Source: JL08 sp039969355 (GTDB lineage Bacteria > Pseudomonadota > Alphaproteobacteria > Rhodobacterales > Rhodobacteraceae). Taken from it: 64,000 nucleotides of DNA. Of this stretch, positions 25,766 through 35,071 are shown piece by piece. The notes beneath the pieces were generated by a model. It worked only from the letters and a program-made list of their open reading frames with translations, was not told the DNA's origin and did no database searches. The translations under genes and the position numbers were made by a program. The stretch is taken from NCBI GenBank assembly GCA_039969355.1, contig JBDVOA010000028.1:72018-136017 (forward strand), written 5' to 3'. Positions within the stretch are counted from its first letter, which is position 1, and each line of letters starts with the position of its first letter.

Positions 25766-26740
25766 CTATGACTCTCCTGTCTGCATTAACATCTGCTTCC
25801 AAATCGAAACATGATCAAACAGCGTCCACTCCCGGCGCAGACCGTGGGGGCCAAACTCGGCATGGGTAAACCCCATCACATAAACGTCCGCCCCAGTCGG
25901 CCGGCCGAACATGCCCCATCCGTCATGTTTCCCGTGCAGGCCCCAACGGATTGCGGCACGGGGTGATAACATCGTATCAGCGCGTCCAATCTGATGCTCG
26001 ATCGTAAACTTGGCATTTGGGAAAGACGCGCGAAGGCCCATCCAAAGCTGTTCGGTATCTGCCCAGGAGTGCACTGTTGTGGACGCCGGATGTTCTGTCT
26101 GCACAGCCCGATCATATTCAGAACGGATCACGGCGAAATCCTTGTCCATCATCCGGGTCAGAATATCAGCCATACGTTGACCCCATTCATTGTCATTGCC
26201 ACGTCCCTTGTAGGGGCCGTCAACGTCGATCGCAGGGCTGAAAGGTTTTACGCAATTCTCTGGTCCGCCTTCACGGGCAATCAGGTCCCGGGCGAAAGTT
26301 TTAGTATCCATACCAAGCTGTTTTACGATGCCCGCCGTGTCACGGATCAGCCATTCATCATTGATCTGGTCATTTATTGCGGCACAATCGGCTACGGCGC
26401 GGATCACAAACCGTTTGCCGGTCGCCGGACCGAAATAACCGCCTCCCTTGTGAGTGCCCATCGTCAAAAGCCTGTGTGAAGACAAGAACCCTTCATCTTC
26501 ATTTCCGGACCATATCACATCCTCGCCGGTCAACTCGCGGTCCGGAAACTCGGCCAATGTGGCCAATGTCCCATTCATAGTCCGCTGATTGCCTATGGAA
26601 ACGCCTTCAGGGAAGCGCATTGGGATGTCGTCGGCGTAATAGTGGTTCAAGGTTGCGATCCCACGGTCTTCCCAGATTTCGCGCGTAATCTTGAGAATGT
26701 AGTCCGGAAAGTCGGCAAATTTTGGGTCAAACCCCTTCAT
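25766..26740 (-). CDS. tandem SnoaL/NTF2-like domain protein (copy 1)
   Basis: 324-residue soluble protein that reads as two NTF2-like domains. The first covers about residues 1-150 with NHYYADDIPMRFPEG and a TGKRFVIRAVADCAAI strand. The second covers about 175-320 with STTVHSWADTEQLWMGLRASFPNAKF and HAEFGPHGLRREWTLFDHVSIWKQM. NTF2-like folds serve as cyclases, isomerases, dehydratases or ligand carriers. Its ATG overlaps the LacI stop by 4 bases. It is one of five SnoaL-like proteins in the cluster; enzymatic role unknown. Confidence 0.8.
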   Translation of the reverse strand: MKGFDPKFADFPDYILKITREIWEDRGIATLNHYYADDIPMRFPEGVSIGNQRTMNGTLATLAEFPDRELTGEDVIWSGNEDEGFLSSHRLLTMGTHKGGGYFGPATGKRFVIRAVADCAAINDQINDEWLIRDTAGIVKQLGMDTKTFARDLIAREGGPENCVKPFSPAIDVDGPYKGRGNDNEWGQRMADILTRMMDKDFAVIRSEYDRAVQTEHPASTTVHSWADTEQLWMGLRASFPNAKFTIEHQIGRADTMLSPRAAIRWGLHGKHDGWGMFGRPTGADVYVMGFTHAEFGPHGLRREWTLFDHVSIWKQMLMQTGES

Positions 26741-27756
26741 GTGGTCCATCCTTCAGGTATTCGAGCAGATCCGCGCAAGATCAACGGACCGTCAATGGCA
26801 ATGCGGCGGGTTTCAGTAGTGTTGTTTTCGATCTGGTCGAGCAAAATCTCGACTGTGTTCGCGACCATGCGATTGGCAGGCTGACGGACTGTCGTCAGGC
26901 TGTATGCCGGCCAGTTGGCCGCTGGCACGTCGTCGAAACCCACAACCGAGACATCCTCGGGTACTTTCAGGCCAAGTTCGAACCTAAGAGTATCCATAAC
27001 GGAAACAGCCATGTGATCGTTGGCAACGAACACGGCGTCTGGCGGATCAGAGCTAAATAACTTGCGAGTAGCACTTGCTGCTTTTTCCATGGTGAATTCA
27101 CCTTCTGCCCGTGAATGCAGGGCAACGCCCGCCTCAGCCAGCGCGGCGACAAATCCTGCTTCGCGGTCACGTTGAGTCGATGCACCTTCCCACCCGGCGA
27201 TATGCCCAATTTTGCGATGCCCGGCAGCCAAAAGAAACTCGGCCACTTTGCGCCCGCCTGCATAGTTATCCGAAGTCACGGCAGACATGTTCGGATCGTC
27301 TTGGCTTCGATTGAAAAGCACCATCGGCACCCCTGCAGCGCGACACCGCTCTGACAGGTCCGATGACAATGCGACGGAGGCTGCAATAATCCCATCGACC
27401 TGATAATCAAGGATTTCTTCGACAACTGTATCAATGTTTCCAGCAGTCTGCTCCGCCATAAAAATCAGCACGTGATAACCGCGCTTTTGCAATTCGTTCG
27501 ATAGCTTTTCCAGCGCTTCGGGATAAAACTGGTTCTCAAGGTAGGCAACGACCAAACCGATAATGCGGCTTTTGCCTGATACCATTGCGCGGGCCAAGAC
27601 GTTGGGACGATACCCCAATTCGGACGCAGCTTTGCGGACTTTCTCAACGGTTTTCTTTGATGCGGACGCACCGGGGGTGAAAGTTCGCGAAACGGCAGAC
27701 TGGCTGACACCCGCTCGTTCAGCAACTTCTGACGAGGTGACACGGTTTTTGCTCAT
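26737..27756 (-). CDS. LacI family transcriptional regulator
   Basis: 339-residue repressor. The N-terminal helix-turn-helix and hinge are clear (VTSSEVAERAGVSQSAVSRTF and LGYRPNVLARAM), followed by a periplasmic-binding-like effector domain with VFVANDHMAVSVMD and SVVGFDDVPAANW. The ATG at 27754-27756 overlaps the SDR stop by 4 bases, which decides the start over the one four codons upstream. It is encoded inside the cluster it probably controls. Its likely operators are the two 18-bp palindromes at 36209 and 36264. Confidence 0.93.
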   Translation of the reverse strand: MSKNRVTSSEVAERAGVSQSAVSRTFTPGASASKKTVEKVRKAASELGYRPNVLARAMVSGKSRIIGLVVAYLENQFYPEALEKLSNELQKRGYHVLIFMAEQTAGNIDTVVEEILDYQVDGIIAASVALSSDLSERCRAAGVPMVLFNRSQDDPNMSAVTSDNYAGGRKVAEFLLAAGHRKIGHIAGWEGASTQRDREAGFVAALAEAGVALHSRAEGEFTMEKAASATRKLFSSDPPDAVFVANDHMAVSVMDTLRFELGLKVPEDVSVVGFDDVPAANWPAYSLTTVRQPANRMVANTVEILLDQIENNTTETRRIAIDGPLILRGSARIPEGWTT

Positions 27757-28517
27757 TCCGCTGTCCATCCACCGTCAATTGTCAGGGCCGTCCCGGTAAC
27801 CAATGATGAAGCGTCCGAGGCCAAGTAAGTCACCGCCCCCATGATATCTTCCACCTTGCCAACGCGGCCCAACTTGATCTTGTCTTCGATCCAGGCGCGC
27901 TTGTCCGGCTGTTCGAAAGTCGCGCGCGTCAGATCGGTCAGAATGAATGTCGGACAAATCGTGTTGACACGAATTCCTGCCTTTCCCCACTCGATAGCCA
28001 TCGACTTGGTAAAGCCCTCAACCGCATGTTTTGTCGCACAGTAAACAGCCCGATCTACCCCGCCCACATGGGCCATCTGAGACGATATGTTTATGAGACT
28101 TCCAGGTTTCCCAGCCTTTAATAATCCTTTGGCCACTGCCTGCGTTAAGAAATACGCGCCCTTGATGTTGAGGTTTGCGACAACATCAAAATCGCCTTCC
28201 GCAGTCTCACTGGCAGGGCTATGGCGCGCTGATCCGGCAGAGTTCACGAGGATATCGAAGGGCCCGGATTGGGCAACCACGCTTTGCGTCGCAGCGGTCT
28301 CTGCAACATCGATTTGCAAGGCCTGCGCGATCATACCCTCGCCTTGCATTTCAGCGGCCAGCGACTCCAAAGCGTCTGCACGACGAGCCGCCAAGGTCAC
28401 GTTGGCCCCTGCTTCACCCAATGCAACAGCGCAGGCCAGCCCGATGCCCGAACTGGCCCCCGCGACCAAAGCACTCTTACCATCCAACCGAAAGGAAGGA
28501 GTCCTAGGAAGGATCAT
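27753..28517 (-). CDS. SDR family oxidoreductase
   Basis: 254-residue short-chain dehydrogenase. Visible motifs are the cofactor site AGASSGIG, NSAGS, the catalytic Ser in INISSQMA, and the YCATKHAVEGF Tyr/Lys pair, ending in DGGWTAE. The family acts on sugars, polyols and 3-oxoacyl compounds. The ATG at 28515-28517 lies 14 bases inside the SnoaL gene after a GGAG site. With the HisD-family gene it makes two dehydrogenases in the cluster, fitting stepwise oxidation of a polyol-like substrate. Confidence 0.93.
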   Translation of the reverse strand: MILPRTPSFRLDGKSALVAGASSGIGLACAVALGEAGANVTLAARRADALESLAAEMQGEGMIAQALQIDVAETAATQSVVAQSGPFDILVNSAGSARHSPASETAEGDFDVVANLNIKGAYFLTQAVAKGLLKAGKPGSLINISSQMAHVGGVDRAVYCATKHAVEGFTKSMAIEWGKAGIRVNTICPTFILTDLTRATFEQPDKRAWIEDKIKLGRVGKVEDIMGAVTYLASDASSLVTGTALTIDGGWTAE

Positions 28518-29559
28518 TAGCTGCTCCAATCGGTATGGGTATGGATCTTGGGGCGAGCGCCTTATTGAATTCCCGCATTCGGGCAAACACATCTACCCCC
28601 AACTGAGCATAGACGTCCAGAAGGTCGACCAACACCCAGTTTTCGCGAATGCGGTTTTCTTCCACCCGCCAAAAATCAAGGCTACACATGGTGATCTTTT
28701 TCCCCGAAGGCGCAATGCCAAGCCAGCCACCGCCAGTCGCGGTCATCTGCATATTGGGCCAGCCCGTTACGGCGACGAAATTTCCCTCTGAGAAGAAATG
28801 AGATTCCAAGGTGCCAGTTGTGCCGCCTTTGCGATCTGGAAAGGCATTCAAGAAGGGTATCTGGTGCCAGTTGCGAAACCCGGAAATGCCACGCGCCGTG
28901 CCGATACCGGCAGGCCCGTACCAGTTCATACGCGGATGCCAGAACCGCTCGGCCTGCATAATCTCTGGCCCACCCTCCGATGGGTGCCGTGAAAGTTGGG
29001 TCAGCATATCAATAACAAGGCTTTGGCTGGGCAGGCTAAGTTGCCCGTCACCATCGGACAGCCCATCCTGCGACATTGGCCCTGGAACGCAAATCTCGCG
29101 CCCCAAACTTGGCGCCATCGGCCATGCGGAAGCTTGCATCATCAATTCCGGCAAATCCCAAATCGCCTGGACTTCCATCACATGGTCTCTGTCAAAGCGA
29201 TAAAACTCGTGAAACCGCATATGGGCAAGATGGCCGGTTGGTGGAATTTCCAGAAAAGGAGCCGTGAATGTGCCCACATAGTGCCCCATGCAGCCAACCC
29301 AATTTATGTCGTTTTGATCGGCCCCCGCCACGACGATAATATCGCGGCGCTCAAGGTCGGGCATGGCCTGCAACAATGGAGCGTAGGCACAGTCAAAGAA
29401 ATCGCGCCCGGAAATGGTGCCCATTGGATGAGACAGCCGTACAACAGCCTCATCACACAATATCGCCGATATGGCCGTACGGACTTCCGTCTCTTCAAAC
29501 TCCGACATTGCCCGCCTAAGCGGTTCCAGCCGTTGCTTTGTCTGAGCGGCTGCGGTCAT
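28504..29559 (-). CDS. tandem SnoaL/NTF2-like domain protein (copy 2)
   Basis: 351-residue soluble protein with two NTF2-like domains. The first ends with EIPPTGHLAHMRFHEFYRFDR and the second with GIAPSGKKITMCSLDFWRVEENRIRENWVLVDLLDVYAQLG, both the conserved strand pair of SnoaL proteins. The start ATG shares the last base of the HisD-like stop (TAATG). It is closest in layout to the divergent gene at 36311. Two domains per chain and several copies per cluster suggest mixed oligomers or successive steps, by inference. Confidence 0.82.
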   Translation of the reverse strand: MTAAAQTKQRLEPLRRAMSEFEETEVRTAISAILCDEAVVRLSHPMGTISGRDFFDCAYAPLLQAMPDLERRDIIVVAGADQNDINWVGCMGHYVGTFTAPFLEIPPTGHLAHMRFHEFYRFDRDHVMEVQAIWDLPELMMQASAWPMAPSLGREICVPGPMSQDGLSDGDGQLSLPSQSLVIDMLTQLSRHPSEGGPEIMQAERFWHPRMNWYGPAGIGTARGISGFRNWHQIPFLNAFPDRKGGTTGTLESHFFSEGNFVAVTGWPNMQMTATGGGWLGIAPSGKKITMCSLDFWRVEENRIRENWVLVDLLDVYAQLGVDVFARMREFNKALAPRSIPIPIGAANDPS

Positions 29560-30869
29560 TACTTGGCGGCCCCTCCGTACGGCACGTTCTGCCCACCGTA
29601 GCGACGAACGCGCAGATTGCACTGTTCGGCGTGACCGACGAACCCTTCCAGCAGGCAAAGCCGCGAGCCGTAGGCGCCAATCTTTGCGGCGGCCTCATCC
29701 GTAGTGATTTTTTGATAGCTGTGGGTTTTCAGGTATTTACCCACCCAAAGCCCTCCAGTATAGCGACCGGCCTTCTTGGTCGGTAGCGTGTGGTTGGTAC
29801 CAATCACCTTGTCGCCATTGGAGACGTTAGTGCGCGCGCCGAGGAAGAGGGCGCCATAACAAGTCATATTTTCGAGGAACCAGTCATCGCGGTCTGTCAT
29901 CACTTGCACATGTTCAGAGGCGATTTCGTCCGCAACTTCCAACATTTCATCGTAGGTATCACACAGGATAACCTCGCCATAGTCCTCCCAACTCACACGG
30001 GCTGTGTCGGCAGTGGGCAAAATCTTAAGTATTCGATCGATTTCAGAGAGAGTTTCGCTTGCCAGTCTGTGCGAATTGGTGACCAGCACAGCGGGAGAGT
30101 TATAGCCGTGTTCGGCCTGCCCCAGCAAATCGGTCGCACACAATTCGGCGTCCACAGTTTCGTCTGCAATCACCATGGTTTCGGTTGGGCCTGCAAAAAG
30201 ATCAATGCCGACCCGGCCAAAAAGCTGCCTCTTGGCCTCGGCCACAAAGGCGTTGCCCGGGCCGACCAGCAGATGAACGGAATCAATGCTTTCCGTACCA
30301 AGGGCCATGGCGCCAACAGCCTGAATGCCACCCAAAACGTAAATCTCATGTGCACCACCCAGATGCATTGCCGCGATCACAGCCGGGTTGGGTTGGCCGT
30401 GGAACGGCGGCGTACAAGCGATGATGCGAGGCACGCCAGCGACCTTGGCCGTTGCAACCGACATATGGGCTGAGGCGACCATCGGGAACTTTCCGCCGGG
30501 CACATAGCAACCGACCGACTGTACCGGTATGTTCTTGTGGCCAAGGATGACACCCGGCATGGTTTCGACTTCTACGTCAAGCATGCTGTCACGTTGGGCC
30601 TGAGCAAAATTGACGACCTGAGTTTGGGCGAATTTGATGTCTTCCAACTCACGCGGACTGACTTTCGCGATCAACGCATCAATTTCGCCCTGAGACAGGC
30701 GGTAACTTTCACGATCATAGCTGTCGAACTTCACCGCCAGTTCACGAACAGCTATATCGCCACGGGTCTCGATATTTTTCAATGTCGCAGCGACAACAGC
30801 AGCTGTCTTTGCATCATCATCGGCACGGTCTGCGGCGGGTTTTCCTCGCTTGAGGTGTTTGATTGTCAT
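29559..30869 (-). CDS. HisD-family dehydrogenase, catabolic paralogue (HpsN-like)
   Basis: 436-residue NAD-dependent dehydrogenase of the histidinol-dehydrogenase superfamily. It keeps VPGGKFPMVASAHMS, GPGNAFVAEAKRQLFG, the zinc-site LLGQAEHGYNSPA and GTNHTLPTKKAGRYTGG, but differs from the biosynthetic copy in the EHVQVMTDRDDWFL segment. Sulfopropanediol 3-dehydrogenase (HpsN) is the best-known catabolic member of this family, so oxidation of a primary alcohol to an acid is likely here. The ATG at 30867-30869 follows AGGAAG. The sugar-type importer next to it suggests a polyol- or sugar-like substrate. Confidence 0.85.
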   Translation of the reverse strand: MTIKHLKRGKPAADRADDDAKTAAVVAATLKNIETRGDIAVRELAVKFDSYDRESYRLSQGEIDALIAKVSPRELEDIKFAQTQVVNFAQAQRDSMLDVEVETMPGVILGHKNIPVQSVGCYVPGGKFPMVASAHMSVATAKVAGVPRIIACTPPFHGQPNPAVIAAMHLGGAHEIYVLGGIQAVGAMALGTESIDSVHLLVGPGNAFVAEAKRQLFGRVGIDLFAGPTETMVIADETVDAELCATDLLGQAEHGYNSPAVLVTNSHRLASETLSEIDRILKILPTADTARVSWEDYGEVILCDTYDEMLEVADEIASEHVQVMTDRDDWFLENMTCYGALFLGARTNVSNGDKVIGTNHTLPTKKAGRYTGGLWVGKYLKTHSYQKITTDEAAAKIGAYGSRLCLLEGFVGHAEQCNLRVRRYGGQNVPYGGAAK

Positions 30870-30882
30870 TTTACTTCCTATT

Positions 30883-31410
30883 TTATAATGGCTTCGGGGC
30901 TTTTCGATCACCCCGATCATAGGCTTCCCAGCCTTCGCCATTGAACACATCAACGCCTAACTGTGCGGCAACGTGTGCAAAATCGACGTTCACCCAATTG
31001 TCAGAGATCTTACCGTCGACCACTTTCCAGAAATCCATGTAGCGGATCTCTATACGCTTTCCGGTTGGAGCGATGCCAAGAAACTCGCCCGAATGGGTTG
31101 CTTCCTGTCGGCCAAACGCAGCCGCCCATTCGCCCATATAAAGGCGCGCCTCATCAATGCAGGTCTTGTCAGAAAATGCCGCTTGGAAAGGACGCTGCCA
31201 GTTGTTCTGGAATTCCGATAGGCCAGTTTTTGTCCCGCACCCTTGGTTTCCGATCCACCGAAACCCCTCATTGAAGAACTCTCCGATATCGTCGATGCGA
31301 TGATCATTGAGGCCATCGACCATAGTTTCGATCACGCGTCGCGTGTCTTCAGTTTTTGACATATCCGTATCGCGTGTGAGTGCCGCTTGTTCTGGACGGG
31401 AACCTTTCAT
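30883..31410 (-). CDS. SnoaL/NTF2-like single-domain protein (copy 3)
   Basis: 175-residue protein with one NTF2-like domain: FFNEGFRWIGNQGCGTKTGLSEFQ, then FLGIAPTGKRIEIRYMDFWKVVDGKISDNWVNVDFAHVAAQLG. I chose the ATG at 31408-31410, which has a GGAGG motif eight bases upstream and overlaps the preceding stop by 4 bases, over the frame start at 31518. A short N-terminal extension is charged. It lies 13 bases upstream of the HisD-like start. Confidence 0.8.
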   Translation of the reverse strand: MKGSRPEQAALTRDTDMSKTEDTRRVIETMVDGLNDHRIDDIGEFFNEGFRWIGNQGCGTKTGLSEFQNNWQRPFQAAFSDKTCIDEARLYMGEWAAAFGRQEATHSGEFLGIAPTGKRIEIRYMDFWKVVDGKISDNWVNVDFAHVAAQLGVDVFNGEGWEAYDRGDRKAPKPL

Positions 31411-31826
31411 GCGCAATCCTCCGAAATAATACTGCATGACCGGTATCCGATCATCATGGACGGTGCGTTGGTGTTTGCGTATGTGATTGCTGCCATGATT
31501 GAGACATCTGCCACCCAAAGTCCTCTGACACCTCGCGCCGGAAGACGGGGTGTGACAAGAGAGGGCACCCAGTCACCGCCTTCGTATCTACCATCAATGG
31601 AGATGTAATCGCTGCGTCGCAGATGTCCGAACGCCCGGTGCAGATGAGTCAGGAAATCGGCGACATACGTTGCCGCACCGGACATGCAATTGAACGGATC
31701 AAAAATGTTGATCTGCGCTTTTGGATCGAAAAAGCGGTCAACCGCGATGGCAAAAGCATTCGCTGACGAGTTGCGAAGTGCCTCGCAATAAGTGCCTAGT
31801 GCATCTTTTTCCGGAACTCTCGACAC
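31407..31826 (-). CDS. probable NTF2-like single-domain protein (copy 4, divergent end)
   Basis: 139-residue protein. The first 90 residues (VDRFFDPKAQINIFDPFNCM, then AFGHLRRSDYISIDGRYEGGDWV) read like the first half of a SnoaL-type domain. The last 50 residues, ending MMIGYRSCSIISEDCA, do not carry the usual TG-x-x-x-x-R-x-x-x-F strand pair. The end may be divergent or shifted by an indel, but its stop overlaps the next start by ATGA, which suggests an intact gene. It follows the permease gene by 4 bases. Confidence 0.55.
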   Translation of the reverse strand: MSRVPEKDALGTYCEALRNSSANAFAIAVDRFFDPKAQINIFDPFNCMSGAATYVADFLTHLHRAFGHLRRSDYISIDGRYEGGDWVPSLVTPRLPARGVRGLWVADVSIMAAITYANTNAPSMMIGYRSCSIISEDCA

Positions 31827-31830
31827 TGTG

Positions 31831-32712
31831 CTACCCCTTCACAGCACCTGCAGTCAGGCCACCAACGATTTGGCGTTGGAAGAACAGGACCATAAGAAAA
31901 AGAGGTGCCGTAATCGAGACGACAGAAGACACCGCAAACATCACGTTGCCTTTGGTTTGGGTCGTGCCAAGGAAGCTTGCAACCTTGGGGATCATGGTTT
32001 GATTTTCTTTGGACAGCAGTAAGGTCGTCACTGCGAAGTCGTTATAAGCGAGCAAAAACGAAAACAGCCCTGTTGTGATAACGCCCGGCCACATGACCGG
32101 AATGATCACATTGCGAAAAGCCTGAAAGCGTGTGCAGCCGTCGACCATCGCGCTTTCGTCCAGTTCTGCCGGGATGTTCTTGAAAAAGGAATGAAGCATC
32201 CAAAGAGTAAAAGGTTGATTGATGGCAACCAACACAATGATTGTTGTCGCAGTGTGCCCCCACAGGTTCCACTGGAAGAACACCGGCAGATAACCTGAGA
32301 CGAGCGTAATTGGCGGCATCGCCCGAAAGATCAACGCCGCAAGTAGGAACCAGAACGCGTAACGATATGTGGACCGCGCCAACGCATAGCCGCCAAGTGT
32401 CCCCAGGGTCAGCGATATGGTGACAACGAAGAAACAGACAATCAGAGAATTCAATGCCGCACGCCAGAATTCTTCCTGAACCCAAGCCCCGTAATATCCT
32501 TGATCGGTAAAAGTTGCGCCGGTTTCGGCGTTAGTGAGCGTGCCGGTCAGAGCATTGGACCAATCGGCTTTGGAAAAGAAATCGCCTTCTACTTTGAAAG
32601 ACCCCCAAAGCGTCCAAAGAAAGGGAAATGCAGCCAATGCCATCCAGAGCGCCAGAACAGTGACGACCAAAAGGGTGATTACAGCGGGTTGGCGTTGCGC
32701 TTTGCTAGACAT
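31831..32712 (-). CDS. carbohydrate ABC transporter permease (MalG type)
   Basis: 293-residue inner-membrane subunit with six hydrophobic segments and the EAA loop PAELDESAMVDGCTRFQAFRNVIIPVMWPG around residues 185-215. The N-terminus ITLLVVTVLALWMALAAFPF is the first span. It belongs to the CUT1 group of sugar and glycerol-phosphate importers. It lies 7 bases after the partner permease and 4 bases before a SnoaL gene, so importer and enzymes share one transcript. Confidence 0.93.
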   Translation of the reverse strand: MSSKAQRQPAVITLLVVTVLALWMALAAFPFLWTLWGSFKVEGDFFSKADWSNALTGTLTNAETGATFTDQGYYGAWVQEEFWRAALNSLIVCFFVVTISLTLGTLGGYALARSTYRYAFWFLLAALIFRAMPPITLVSGYLPVFFQWNLWGHTATTIIVLVAINQPFTLWMLHSFFKNIPAELDESAMVDGCTRFQAFRNVIIPVMWPGVITTGLFSFLLAYNDFAVTTLLLSKENQTMIPKVASFLGTTQTKGNVMFAVSSVVSITAPLFLMVLFFQRQIVGGLTAGAVKG

Positions 32713-32719
32713 ATTTCAC

Positions 32720-33742
32720 CTACTTCCGATCAAAATCACGCCAGGTGCGAACCAGTACCGGCGATAAAAGGATGGCGACACCGATGATGGTCAGGACCGA
32801 CGTCGCGGCGGCCGAAGACAGTTGTCGGGTCTCCCCACCCAAATCGTTATATATCGCCCAACTCAGCGACGTCGCATGCGCGTTGGCTGCAAAACTGACG
32901 ATAGGCTCAAACACCCGGAAGTTATCCATCAGCTGCATCAAAGCGATAAAGGTGGTCAGTGGAAGTAAATGCGGGATAATTACATGTCGGATCTGCAGCC
33001 AACGATTGGCACCATCCACCCGCGCGGCTTCCAATGTATCCTGATTGACGGACTGCAAACCCGCATAATAGACGATGAAAGCAAATGGCGCTGCGTGCCA
33101 AACCCCATAGACCATCAGCATGATCCACATCAGCGGTGTGGATGCCTTGATAGACAAGTCAGGATCGCCCGCCAGGTATTGAAGCGTGGCCCCAAAGATG
33201 CCGCGTGCATCCACCATCCAAAACAGTATCAACGCACCGACTAGTGGAGTAATCATCATCGGCAAGAGCGAAAAGAAAATCAGCGGTCCGCGCAGCATCT
33301 TGGCGGCGCTGTTCACCGCAACTGCAATGACAAAACCAAGTATTATCACCAGCGGCGTAACGACGAACGTAAATGTCAGTGTAAAGCCGATCGCTTTATA
33401 AAACGGCAAGTTCAGCATCTGCGATCCGAAATCGCGCCAGCCAGTAGCGTTTCTCCAAGTCTCACCAACTTCATCCACAGCCAGATGATTGCGATCGAGA
33501 TATGTTGTAAGACCAGCAAATTGGCCCAAGGGCTTGTCTGCGCGAAGCGCGGCAGTTGCCTCTTGATCGACCCCGGTTGCTTCATTGCATCCAAACGGCC
33601 CGCAGTTCTCAACCGTAATCAGCACCTGTTCGTGTTCAACGTGAAGCGACTGAATAATTACTGAGATGATTGGAAGAAATATGAACAACATCATCGCGGC
33701 GGCGGAAGGAAGAACAAACCAAAAGAACGACTTATGTTTCAT
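32720..33742 (-). CDS. carbohydrate ABC transporter permease (MalF type)
   Basis: 340-residue permease with a periplasmic loop of about 90 residues after the first span, as in MalF-like CUT1 subunits. That loop includes NCGPFGCNEATG, with two cysteines that could bridge. The coupling loop is NQDTLEAARVDGANRWLQIRHVIIPHLLPL. Together with the MalG-type protein it forms the channel. A short stem-loop separates it from the binding-protein gene. Confidence 0.93.
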   Translation of the reverse strand: MKHKSFFWFVLPSAAAMMLFIFLPIISVIIQSLHVEHEQVLITVENCGPFGCNEATGVDQEATAALRADKPLGQFAGLTTYLDRNHLAVDEVGETWRNATGWRDFGSQMLNLPFYKAIGFTLTFTFVVTPLVIILGFVIAVAVNSAAKMLRGPLIFFSLLPMMITPLVGALILFWMVDARGIFGATLQYLAGDPDLSIKASTPLMWIMLMVYGVWHAAPFAFIVYYAGLQSVNQDTLEAARVDGANRWLQIRHVIIPHLLPLTTFIALMQLMDNFRVFEPIVSFAANAHATSLSWAIYNDLGGETRQLSSAAATSVLTIIGVAILLSPVLVRTWRDFDRK

Positions 33743-33789
33743 TGCCTAGCTCCCTCCCCGGACGCAGATGACCTATTGGAAAACCCGGG

Positions 33790-33803
33790 GCGGCTAGTGC
33801 CGC
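33790..33803 (-). other. stem-loop between binding-protein gene and permease gene
   Basis: GCGGC-ACTA-GCCGC forms a compact 5-bp hairpin 20 bases after the binding-protein stop, followed on the minus strand by CCCGGGTTTTCC. It can slow 3' decay or cause partial termination, giving more binding protein than permease. Confidence 0.5.
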
Positions 33804-33823
33804 TCCAGGATCGTTCGGTTTCC

Positions 33824-35050
33824 TTACTTAAGGAACCCTTTTTCTTTTGCAGCAGCGGTATACGCGGCTTCTGTGTCGGCCAGCGTCTGCTCCGCAGACT
33901 CCTTACCGAGCAGGAAATCCGCCAGGTTGTCGCCTAAAGCAGTGTGCAGCAAACCGATATACGGCAACATTGGGTATGGCCGGGTTCCAGCAGCAATGGC
34001 GGCGAAGACGCCATCATTCACAGGTGCCGGCGTGTAGCCCTCAATCATCCAGACCGCTTGACTCATCGTTTCGTCATTCAAGATAGCCGGGCTGGTGCCG
34101 TGCTTCATCGCCAGGAATGTGGCAACCGCATCTTCGTCTGAAATATTTTTGGCAACTGTCCAGCCGTCCCACCACAACGTCGAAGCCGGGGTCGAGCCTC
34201 CACCAACGGTCAACGGGGCACCAACGGTGATGTTAGAATAGACTTGCTCCTCAGCACCTTCAGCATCCATCAGATTACCCATGCGCGAGCCCCACATATT
34301 CATGAGGATGACGTTGCCAGCTTCCATCTCGGCGCCTGTGGCGTTGGAATCATGTGTCAGGAAGTCCGGGTTCATGTATTCGGTCAGCGCTTTCATCATG
34401 TTCAGCGCTGCAACGCCCTGCTCGTTATTGATTGCAACTTCGGCGGAACCCGGAACGAAAAACTCTCCACCAAAGCCCGCATACATATTCACAAACTCTT
34501 CAGCGAGATTCCAACCGGCCTGATAGGCGCCGCCTACGGGATATTGGCTGATGCCGGCTGCGCGAATTTTTTCTGCTGCCTCCAGAACCTCTTCGTATGT
34601 TTTAGGAACATCTACGCCAATATCGGCCAAAACATCTTTGCGATAGGCAAGTGTCTGGGCGTTCGCCATGAAGGCCACCGCCATTACGTTACCACCAATC
34701 GTGATCAACTGGTTCTTGGGGATGTCCTGCCCGTATTCAGCCACAAGATCATCAAGTGGGCGGATGACATCTTCGTTCATCAGCGCGACAACGGAAGAGT
34801 TGGCTATGATCGCAGTAGAATATTCCGCAGGATCGCCCTGCATCCCGGCGAGATTGATCTTCTGATGGTCCGCCGTCAGATTTGACTTCACTTCGCCACC
34901 CGTGCAGGCGGCAGCGCCTTTCGCAACCGTGTGAATTGCCGGAAACTCGTTGCCGACAATACTGACATTGCCTTGAATTTCGCACTCCGCAAAGGCCGAG
35001 GTGGCGGTTATCGACATAGCGCTCGCAAGCGCCATCTTTTTCAGGAACAT
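33824..35050 (-). CDS. carbohydrate ABC transporter substrate-binding protein
   Basis: 408-residue periplasmic protein of the CUT1 solute-binding group. The signal peptide is MALASAMSITATSAFAE. Typical strings are AYRKDVLADIGVDVPKTYEEVLEAAEKI and ILMNMWGSRMGNLMDAEGA. The ATG at 35048-35050 follows GGGAGAAAG; the longer frame start would add a non-signal leader. The binding site holds several Trp and Tyr residues in LWWDGWTVAKN, usual for sugar or polyol ligands. The ligand itself cannot be named. Confidence 0.92.
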   Translation of the reverse strand: MFLKKMALASAMSITATSAFAECEIQGNVSIVGNEFPAIHTVAKGAAACTGGEVKSNLTADHQKINLAGMQGDPAEYSTAIIANSSVVALMNEDVIRPLDDLVAEYGQDIPKNQLITIGGNVMAVAFMANAQTLAYRKDVLADIGVDVPKTYEEVLEAAEKIRAAGISQYPVGGAYQAGWNLAEEFVNMYAGFGGEFFVPGSAEVAINNEQGVAALNMMKALTEYMNPDFLTHDSNATGAEMEAGNVILMNMWGSRMGNLMDAEGAEEQVYSNITVGAPLTVGGGSTPASTLWWDGWTVAKNISDEDAVATFLAMKHGTSPAILNDETMSQAVWMIEGYTPAPVNDGVFAAIAAGTRPYPMLPYIGLLHTALGDNLADFLLGKESAEQTLADTEAAYTAAAKEKGFLK

Positions 35051-35071
35051 TTCGTCTTTCTCCCTAGTGGT

